From NCBI GenBank assembly GCA_015489285.1, contig WGAA01000080.1:1-6267 (forward strand): a stretch of 6,267 nt of DNA. The letters run 5' to 3'. The position numbers were made by a program, and so were the translations under genes. The stretch's first letter is position 1, and every line of letters starts with the position of its first letter. Below, one piece after another: positions 1-4,717 of this stretch. Source of the stretch: Anaerolineae bacterium (GTDB lineage Bacteria; Chloroflexota; Anaerolineae; JAADDB01). The notes beneath the pieces are model-generated. The model was not told the DNA's origin and did no database searches. It was given only the letters and a program-made list of their open reading frames with translations.

Positions 1-507
1 CGGCAGAAAGATGGGAACAGAAACTTCACTGACCAGTCGAATTTGCGCACATCGCGCCCCCACAGGAGCCCGAGCCACAAACTTCAGATGCCGCCAGCTC
101 TTCGACGGCCGGGAGAAGGCCGGACTCCTGTCACTCCCTAGAGGTAACCCGGTGCACTGCCGCGATGCATACCAGACCATCTCCATCCACGCGTTCCTAA
201 CGAACCCACTGCTGAAGTAAACCCAACCGTCGACTTGATAGGTCCTCCCCGCGCGAACGCGGCGAAGACGCTGATAGATGTAGTATTGTCCACGTCCAAA
301 TAGCCGATGAGACGCGGCAAAGGAGCCCGAATGGACGCGAAAAGGCGTCACAAGGAATAACCCCCCGCTCTTCTGCCAGGGAGATATGCCCCTCTCGAAT
401 CCCCCGTTGCGCACGAGTCCACCGGCAAAGACTCCCGTTGTGTTCGGTACGACCAATCCCACAATGAACAAGATGATGAGTATACCGAGAATCACACGCC
501 GCAGCAT
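1..507 (-). CDS. Secreted CBM4/9-like (galactose-binding-fold) protein, C-terminus cut by window edge
   Basis: Reading leftward from ATG 507-505, the frame stays open for 169 codons to the window edge, so only the N-terminal part is visible. A purine-rich ribosome site (AAGGGGGA, 520-513) sits 5 nt before the ATG; an adjacent in-frame GTG (510-508) is an alternative start. Residues 1-4 are basic (MLRR), 5-20 are a hydrophobic stretch, and VFA-GG at 26-30 is a plausible signal peptidase I site, so the protein should be exported. After it comes NGGFE (34-38), then a Trp (W44), HSGS (59-62), a GQYYIYQ strand (73-79), the YQVDGWVYF strand (90-98) and SWRHLKF...ARAPVGA (137-151). This pattern resembles CBM4/9-type and related beta-sandwich domains that bind carbohydrate. 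C118 and C153 could form a disulfide. Enzymatic domains, if any, lie outside the window. Codon use is less C-biased than in the plus-strand genes, with several AGG arginines. The reading frame is certain; the domain family is a pattern-based inference. Confidence 0.78.
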   Translation of the reverse strand, partial: MLRRVILGILIILFIVGLVVPNTTGVFAGGLVRNGGFERGISPWQKSGGLFLVTPFRVHSGSFAASHRLFGRGQYYIYQRLRRVRAGRTYQVDGWVYFSSGFVRNAWMEMVWYASRQCTGLPLGSDRSPAFSRPSKSWRHLKFVARAPVGARCAQIRLVSEVSVPIFLP

Positions 508-629
508 CACTGTCCCCCTTGAATTCGCTATTTAGGGTAGAGTTTTCCCGTTCCAGAGCTGAGACGAGGGGATTACGGCCGTCGTTACTTACAAATCTGT
601 CAGGATCGGCGGGGGAAAGCCGAGGCCCG

Positions 630-671
630 GTACTCCCCTTGCGTGAAACATGACGGGGAGAGGAGGAGTAC
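630..671. repeat. Inverted repeat with alternative pairing
   Basis: GTACTCC (630-636) is the exact reverse complement of GGAGTAC (665-671), separated by 28 nt. The same left arm could pair instead with a nearer block: CTCCCC (633-638) with GGGGAG (655-660). The two pairings exclude each other. It could be an operator for a dimeric regulator or a leader structure, but the known promoter lies downstream of it, which favours a DNA-level site if it is functional. Chance occurrence is possible. Confidence 0.3.
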
Positions 672-695
672 TAACTTAAGAGCGAAAGATGGCGC

Positions 696-723
696 GGGGA
701 GGCGGACATATCCGGCCTGCCCC
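696..723. repeat. Imperfect GC-rich hairpin upstream of the operon promoter
   Basis: Eleven base pairs can form around the tetraloop CATA (707-710). GGGGAGGCGGA (696-706) pairs with TCCG, CC, T and CCCC on the right arm, with single bulged G residues at 715 and 719. It ends 22 bp before the -35 box at 746. No T-tract follows on either strand, so it is not a typical intrinsic terminator. It may be a regulator site or part of the 5-prime leader of the minus-strand gene. Confidence 0.35.
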
Positions 724-745
724 CCGAATCCCCTTCTCCGATCAC

Positions 746-774
746 TTGACCGGGGGAAGGGACAAAAGTATCCT
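746..774 (+). promoter_or_regulatory. Sigma70-type promoter of the export operon
   Basis: TTGACC (746-751) matches the -35 consensus at five of six positions. TATCCT (769-774) matches the -10 at four of six, and the spacer is exactly 17 bp. Transcription would start near 781, giving a leader of about 50 nt before the adaptor ATG at 831. The position directly in front of a three-gene operon supports it; activity is inferred. Confidence 0.65.
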
Positions 775-818
775 ACATTGAGCAGTGCAAGCGTTCGGAA
801 CTCTGGACTGAAGAGATC

Positions 819-826
819 GGGGAGGG
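819..826 (+). promoter_or_regulatory. Ribosome binding site that decides the adaptor start
   Basis: GGGGAGGG contains the strong core GGAGG (821-825). It lies 5 nt before ATG 831 but only 2 nt before an adjacent in-frame TTG at 828, so ATG 831 is the better start. Confidence 0.75.
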
Positions 827-830
827 ATTG

Positions 831-2429
831 ATGTCACGACGAGGGATAATCGCACTTATCGTCATCGCACTTCTTCTGGTCGGCGGATACGGAATCTACC
901 GCGCCCGCGAACACACCCCACCGACAAGCACCGCGACCAAACCGCTCCGCACCGTGCCGGTCCGTAAAGGCCGCCTACAACACACCGTAGAAGCAACCGG
1001 TAACATCGCCCCCATCCGCCAGAGCACGCTGACCTTCGGCGTTGCCGGTACCGTCGAACGCATATACGTCCAGGAAGGAGACCGCGTCGTCACCGGGACT
1101 CTCCTGGCCAAACTGGACACCCGGGATCTGGAGCTACAGGAACGCAACGCGCAAGAGACCGTGCGCATCCAGGAAGCAGCCCTCGCAGCCCTCCGGGCCA
1201 CCCCGGCGGCCGAGGACGTTCAGGCCGCCCGCGCGGCCCTCGAGCAAGCTCAAGCCCGACTGGACCAGCTCAAAGCCGGCCCCTCCCCGGAAGAGCTCGC
1301 CGCGGCCCAGGCCGCGTTGAACTCCGCCCGGGAAACCTACGAACGCCTGCGTCACCTCCCCGACCCGGAGGACGTGGAACAGGCCCGCCTCAAGGTCGAG
1401 CAGGCCAAGAACTCCCTCTGGAGTGCCCAGGTAAACCGGGATGACATTTGCGGCAAGGCCCAACGCAACCCGGCCCTTTGGGCCCAATGCGAACGCGCGA
1501 AAGCCCAGGTGGGCAACGCGGAAATAGCCGTCAAACTCGCCGAACTGGCCTACAAGCGCGTCCAAACCCCTCCCTCCTCCGACCAGATAGCCGCGGCCCT
1601 GGCCAAAGTGCGCAACGCGGAAGCCACCCTGGCCAAACTCCGTTCTACCCCCAGCGAGGCCGACATCGCCGCGGCCGAGGCGCAAATGGCCCAGGCCAAG
1701 GCCAACCTCGCCCGCCTCCTCCGGGGTCCGGAGGAAAGCGCCATCACACAAGCACAAGCCCGCCTCGAACAAGCCCGCATCGCCCTGGAACAAATCCGGC
1801 ACAACCTGGAGAAAGCCCGTATCGTCGCTCCCTTTGCCGGCATCGTGGCCAACATCCCCTTCGAAGAAGGGGATTCCGTCACCCCCAACGGACCGGGCAT
1901 CGTTCTCCTCGATCCCGGTCGCTTCTACGTCGACCTCCAGGTGAACGAAGTCGAAATCGGCCGCGTGGCCCTGGGTCAACCCGTCACCCTTAGCGTAGAC
2001 GCGTTTCCCGATACCCCCCTCACCGGTAAGGTCAGCTACATTAGCCCGGTCGGCCAAACCCTCCAGGGGGTCGTCACCTACCGTGTCCGGGTCGACATCG
2101 ACCCAACGGACGTTCCCCTTCTGCCCGGCATGACCGCCACGGCCCAGATCGCCGTAGGGCAAAAAGAGGACGCCCTTCTCGTCCCCCTCCTGGCCTTGCA
2201 CAGCGACGCCCGCGGGGACTACGTGGAGATCCTCCGGCCGGACGGCACCGTTCGCAAAGTCTACGTCCACATCGGTGAACGCAGCACCCTCATGGTGGAA
2301 GTTCGGGGCGACTTAAAGGAAGGCGACCTCGTCGTCCTATCCCAGAACACCACACCCGCGAAAAAGACGAACAACCGACCGCCCTTTGGTCCCAACATGT
2401 TCCGTCGGCGTCCCGGGGGGAACCGATGA
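831..2429 (+). CDS. MacA/HlyD-type periplasmic adaptor (membrane fusion protein) of an ABC exporter
   Basis: The 532-residue product should be the adaptor that links the ATPase/permease encoded next to it with the outside of the membrane. Residues 5-23 form an N-terminal membrane anchor. Residues 47-100 are the first half of a lipoyl-like domain (VEATGNIAP, then VQEGDRVVTGTLLAKLD). Residues 125-325 are an alanine-rich helical hairpin, and IVAPFAGIV (331-339) begins the second lipoyl half. The beta-barrel follows (about 365-445), then a membrane-proximal domain (about 448-505) and a Pro/Arg-rich tail. It is clearly longer than E. coli MacA (371 residues) because the hairpin contains six 26-residue repeats, interrupted in the middle by a segment with two cysteines (C207 and C220). 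The stop overlaps the ATPase start as ATGA, indicating translational coupling. The family call is firm; the substrate is unknown. No outer-membrane partner gene is in the window, so TolC-like pairing cannot be assumed. Confidence 0.92.
   Translation: MSRRGIIALIVIALLLVGGYGIYRAREHTPPTSTATKPLRTVPVRKGRLQHTVEATGNIAPIRQSTLTFGVAGTVERIYVQEGDRVVTGTLLAKLDTRDLELQERNAQETVRIQEAALAALRATPAAEDVQAARAALEQAQARLDQLKAGPSPEELAAAQAALNSARETYERLRHLPDPEDVEQARLKVEQAKNSLWSAQVNRDDICGKAQRNPALWAQCERAKAQVGNAEIAVKLAELAYKRVQTPPSSDQIAAALAKVRNAEATLAKLRSTPSEADIAAAEAQMAQAKANLARLLRGPEESAITQAQARLEQARIALEQIRHNLEKARIVAPFAGIVANIPFEEGDSVTPNGPGIVLLDPGRFYVDLQVNEVEIGRVALGQPVTLSVDAFPDTPLTGKVSYISPVGQTLQGVVTYRVRVDIDPTDVPLLPGMTATAQIAVGQKEDALLVPLLALHSDARGDYVEILRPDGTVRKVYVHIGERSTLMVEVRGDLKEGDLVVLSQNTTPAKKTNNRPPFGPNMFRRRPGGNR
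1203..1805 (+). repeat. Six 26-residue coiled-coil repeats within the adaptor
   Basis: Three back-to-back units lie at 1203-1436 and three more at 1572-1805, each exactly 26 codons. Every unit starts with Pro and has a hydrophobic residue at position 6, Leu/Val/Met at 13, Ala at 16 and Leu at 20; positions 3-5 are usually acidic or polar. The segment between them (1437-1571) contains a degenerate seventh unit at about 1473-1550 that lacks the Pro. The units are diverged in DNA, so this is an old protein repeat rather than a recent tandem duplication. Confidence 0.75.
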
Positions 2430-3103
2430 TCACCCTGGAAGAAGTCACCAAAGTCTACGTCATGGGAGACGTGGAAGTACACGCCCTACGTGGCATCTCC
2501 CTCCACGTGGAAGCGGGGGAATTCGTTGCCGTCATGGGCCCTTCGGGCTCGGGGAAATCCACGCTGATGAACATCATCGGCTGCCTGGACACCCCGACAT
2601 CGGGGCGATACATCCTGGACGGACACGATGTGAGTCACCTGGACGAGGACGCGCTGGCCCGCATTCGCAACAAACGCATCGGCTTCGTCTTCCAAACCTT
2701 CAACCTCCTCCCCCGTACCCCTGCTGTGGAGCAAGTAGAGCTTCCCCTCATCTACGCGGGCGTCCCCCGAGGGGAACGGCGCCGCAGGGCCATGGACATG
2801 CTGGCACGGGTGGGATTGGCCGACCGTGCCCGCCACCACCCCACAGAACTCTCCGGAGGGCAACAACAACGGGTCGCCATTGCGCGAGCCCTGGTCACCC
2901 ATCCCGCCATCCTCCTGGCGGACGAACCCACGGGTAACCTGGACACCCAAACGGGGGAGGAGATCATGCGCCTCTTTCGTAGCCTACACGAAGAACGGGG
3001 CCTCACCATCATCATGGTCACCCACGAACCGGACATCGCCGCGTGGGCGGAACGCATCGTCCACATCCGAGACGGACGCATCGAACGGGAGGAACGCCGG
3101 TGA
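2426..3103 (+). CDS. MacB/LolD-type ABC transporter ATP-binding protein
   Basis: This 225-residue cytoplasmic ATPase should power the permease encoded directly downstream. All nucleotide-binding motifs are intact: Walker A GPSGSGKST (38-46), Q-loop Gln90 in FVFQTFNLLP, signature LSGGQQQR (142-149), Walker B ILLADEP (162-168), D-loop NLDT (171-174) and switch His200 in MVTH. Length and motif context (TFNLLPRTPAVEQVELPL) fit the MacB/LolD/FtsE group, in which the ATPase drives mechanotransmission rather than classical transport through the membrane. Here it is a separate polypeptide, not fused to the permease as in E. coli MacB. The start overlaps the adaptor stop by 4 nt (ATGA), with a G-rich ribosome site (GGGGGGAA) just upstream; the end overlaps the permease start (GTGA). 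The family is firm; whether the system exports drugs, peptides or lipids cannot be read from the sequence. Confidence 0.95.
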   Translation: MITLEEVTKVYVMGDVEVHALRGISLHVEAGEFVAVMGPSGSGKSTLMNIIGCLDTPTSGRYILDGHDVSHLDEDALARIRNKRIGFVFQTFNLLPRTPAVEQVELPLIYAGVPRGERRRRAMDMLARVGLADRARHHPTELSGGQQQRVAIARALVTHPAILLADEPTGNLDTQTGEEIMRLFRSLHEERGLTIIMVTHEPDIAAWAERIVHIRDGRIEREERR

Positions 3104-4320
3104 GCCTGATAGAGAGCATCCGGGTGGCATTGCGCATCCTTATTGCCAACAAACTCCGTTCGGGCCTGACCATGCTGGGCATCATCATCGGTGTGATGGC
3201 CGTTGTGGCCCTCGTCTCCATCGGACAAGGGGCCCAGGCCTCCATCATGGAAAGCATCCAGAGCCTGGGGGCCAATGTGGTCTTCATCCTCCCGGGACAG
3301 GTGCGGCAAAGTGGGGTCGCCACCGGTATCTCCGCCCCGACCCTGACGTTGGAAGATGCCGAAGCCCTGGCCCACATCCCCGACGTCACCGCGGTGGCCC
3401 CGGAAGTCGGACGGATGGTGCAAATCACCTACGGCCGCAACAACACGAACACCCGCCTCGTGGGGACGACTCCCGGCTACCGTGTTGTGCGCAACGTGGA
3501 ACTGGCCCAGGGCGTGTTCTTCCGCCGGGAAGACGACATCCAGACCTTGCGAGTCGTCGTCCTGGGGGCCCAGGTTGCCCAGGACCTTTTCGGCACCTCC
3601 CCTGCCGTTGGGCAGCGGGTGAAGATCAACCACATCCCCTTTACCGTCATCGGCGTACTCGCCCCGAAGGGGGGATTTGGGCCCGCGGGCAGCTTCGACA
3701 ACGCGGTGTACGTCCCCATTCGAACCGCATATCGCTATTTGGGGGGACGGGGCGTTGTGGGCACGGGACACGTCGTCGCGGCCATCACCCTCTCCGTGGC
3801 CTCAGAAGACCGGGTTGACGCGGTCGTGGACCAAGTCATCACCCTCCTCCGAGCCCGCCACAACGGCGAGGAGGACTTTCGCATCCTCACCCAACAGGAT
3901 TTTCTGGACACCATGGAGCAAGTGATGAGCATCTTCACCGTCTTCCTCGGCGCCATTGCGGGCATCAGCCTCCTTGTAGGGGGCATCGGCATCATGAACA
4001 TCATGCTCGTCTCCGTCACAGAGCGCACCCGGGAGATCGGCATTCGCAAAGCCGTAGGGGCCCGTAACAGGGACATTCTCCTCCAATTCCTTGTCGAATC
4101 CGTCGTCCTCAGCGTCCTCGGTGGGATTATAGGCGTCGGCCTGGGAGTGCTTGCCGCGCAAATGGTCAACCTTAGCGGCGTCTTCACCACCCAAATCACC
4201 CCCGGATCCGTCCTCCTGGCCCTGGGATTCGCCACCGCCGTGGGCATCTTCTTCGGCCTCTACCCTGCCCGCCGCGCGGCCAAACTCAACCCCATCGAAG
4301 CCCTGCGATACGAGTGTTAG
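3100..4320 (+). CDS. MacB/FtsX-type ABC transporter permease
   Basis: The 406-residue product is the membrane subunit of the export system. An in-frame ATG exists at 3043, but GTG 3100 is chosen. It has GGGAGGAA (3087-3094) upstream at good spacing, overlaps the ATPase stop as GTGA, and gives the N-terminus SLIESIRVALRILIANKLR expected in this family. TM1 spans about 22-42. A MacB periplasmic core domain follows to about 245, then an FtsX domain with TM2 (276-300), TM3 (332-355) and TM4 (368-388). The hallmark stretch GGIGIMNIMLVSVTERTREI (294-313) continues into GIRKAVGAR, and the C-terminus carries YPARRAAKLNPIEALRYE. Four helices and a large extracytoplasmic domain match MacB without its ATPase half. 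It is the last gene of the operon; no clear intrinsic terminator was found in the following non-coding stretch. Confidence 0.94.
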   Translation: MSLIESIRVALRILIANKLRSGLTMLGIIIGVMAVVALVSIGQGAQASIMESIQSLGANVVFILPGQVRQSGVATGISAPTLTLEDAEALAHIPDVTAVAPEVGRMVQITYGRNNTNTRLVGTTPGYRVVRNVELAQGVFFRREDDIQTLRVVVLGAQVAQDLFGTSPAVGQRVKINHIPFTVIGVLAPKGGFGPAGSFDNAVYVPIRTAYRYLGGRGVVGTGHVVAAITLSVASEDRVDAVVDQVITLLRARHNGEEDFRILTQQDFLDTMEQVMSIFTVFLGAIAGISLLVGGIGIMNIMLVSVTERTREIGIRKAVGARNRDILLQFLVESVVLSVLGGIIGVGLGVLAAQMVNLSGVFTTQITPGSVLLALGFATAVGIFFGLYPARRAAKLNPIEALRYEC

Positions 4321-4325
4321 GGAAT

Positions 4326-4339
4326 GAGTAACGAGTAAC
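4326..4339 (+). repeat. Heptamer cluster A
   Basis: Two perfect adjacent copies of GAGTAAC. GGCGTG begins at 4345, 5 nt after the cluster. Confidence 0.7.
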
Positions 4340-4360
4340 CGACCGGCGTGGGAAGACGAC

Positions 4361-4381
4361 GATTGACGATTGACGATTAAA
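4361..4381 (+). repeat. Heptamer cluster B
   Basis: GATTGAC twice, followed by a degenerate GATTAAA in the same phase. GGCGTG begins at 4387, again 5 nt after the cluster. Confidence 0.7.
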
Positions 4382-4421
4382 GGGATGGCGTGAGGACAGG
4401 GTTGGCCCAACGCTACATCGT

Positions 4422-4450
4422 GAGTAACGAGTAACGGAGTAACGAGTAAT
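4422..4450 (+). repeat. Heptamer cluster C
   Basis: Two GAGTAAC copies, one extra G at 4436, then GAGTAAC and GAGTAAT. This is the same unit as cluster A. GGCGTG begins at 4456, 5 nt after the cluster. Confidence 0.75.
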
Positions 4451-4498
4451 TGGTTGGCGTGGACACAAGGTTATCGCCACAAAGCCAAGCTTGTCCCC

Positions 4499-4519
4499 AA
4501 GTTACGCATTACGCATCAC
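4499..4519 (+). repeat. Heptamer cluster D
   Basis: AAGTTAC, GCATTAC and GCATCAC in phase. A possible fourth, degenerate unit (GTCATCA) follows to 4526. Confidence 0.6.
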
Positions 4520-4564
4520 GTCATCAAGCCAGACCGTGTTTGCAGTGCTGACATTCTCCTCGGC

Positions 4565-4606
4565 GCCTGACGCCTGACGAATGACGGATGACGTCCGACG
4601 CCTGAC
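4565..4606 (+). repeat. Heptamer cluster E
   Basis: Six in-phase units: GCCTGAC, GCCTGAC, GAATGAC, GGATGAC, GTCCGAC and GCCTGAC. A decayed GCCCGCC follows to 4613. The cluster ends 15 nt before the putative -35 box of the protease gene. Confidence 0.8.
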
Positions 4607-4621
4607 GCCCGCCGTCTCCCC

Positions 4622-4650
4622 TTGCCCCCTCCCCAGGAAACGGATACAAT
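4622..4650 (+). promoter_or_regulatory. Putative promoter of the lipoprotein protease gene
   Basis: TTGCCC (4622-4627) matches four of six -35 positions. TACAAT (4645-4650) matches five of six -10 positions, with a 17-bp spacer. The transcript would start near 4656-4657. The -10 covers the first two bases of an upstream in-frame ATG (4649), which could then not be used from this promoter. Confidence 0.5.
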
Positions 4651-4717
4651 GGGAGAAAAGGAACCACCTCTTTCCCGGACAAAGCACCGTCACGACAGAA
4701 CACCTGTGGACGCGCTC

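Larger units (their letters stand above)
508..830. other. Divergent intergenic region, no gene seen
   Basis: This stretch separates the minus-strand secreted-protein gene from the plus-strand export operon, so it should carry control elements for both. It contains a sigma70-type promoter for the right-hand operon (746-774) and an imperfect hairpin just upstream of it (696-723). It also holds a 7-bp inverted repeat (630-636 with 665-671) and an 8-bp palindrome ACGGCCGT (575-582). I found no convincing -35/-10 pair for the minus-strand gene; the AT-rich patch near 526-536 is only a weak candidate for its -10. No tRNA or recognisable riboswitch was seen. Confidence 0.6.
4321..4717. other. Repeat-rich intergenic region, no gene seen
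   Basis: Nearly 400 nt separate the permease stop from the preferred start of the protease gene. The left 290 nt are dominated by short 7-bp direct repeats in five clusters, and the right end holds a promoter-like signal (4622-4650). Between clusters C and D, GGACACAAG (4461-4469) can pair imperfectly with CTTGTCC (4490-4496), without a T-tract. Short frames here on either strand are translated repeats and are not credible genes. Confidence 0.6.

Noticed and set aside
590..680. Riboswitch upstream of the export operon
   Set aside because: Short stems such as CGGC/GCCG (607-622) are present, but I could not match the conserved core of any riboswitch class I know, and the better promoter lies downstream.
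643..831. Possible 62-residue leader ORF whose stop overlaps the adaptor ATG
   Set aside because: It starts with a GTG lacking a ribosome site, the operon promoter lies inside it, and the arginine-rich translation resembles no protein I know. The stop/start overlap looks accidental.
1134..2270. Long antisense frame (378 codons) opposite the adaptor gene
   Set aside because: It is a shadow of the GC-rich, alanine-repeat coding sequence on the plus strand. The translation is low in recognisable motifs and has no credible start region.
3043..3099. Upstream ATG extension of the permease
   Set aside because: It would overlap the ATPase gene by about 60 nt and add a His/Arg-rich tail foreign to the family. 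GTG 3100 has a good ribosome site and the coupled GTGA overlap.
2752..3771. Long antisense frame opposite the ATPase and permease genes
   Set aside because: It crosses the junction of two certain genes and reads as a compositional mirror image, with no domain pattern.
4286..4480. 64-codon minus-strand frame with repeated VTRYS
   Set aside because: The repeated peptide is just the GAGTAAC heptamers translated in reverse, and the frame overlaps the end of the permease gene.
4326..4613. CRISPR array or IS terminal repeats
   Set aside because: Units are only 7 bp and directly adjacent, with no spacers of constant length, no long repeat, no transposase and no target duplication visible.
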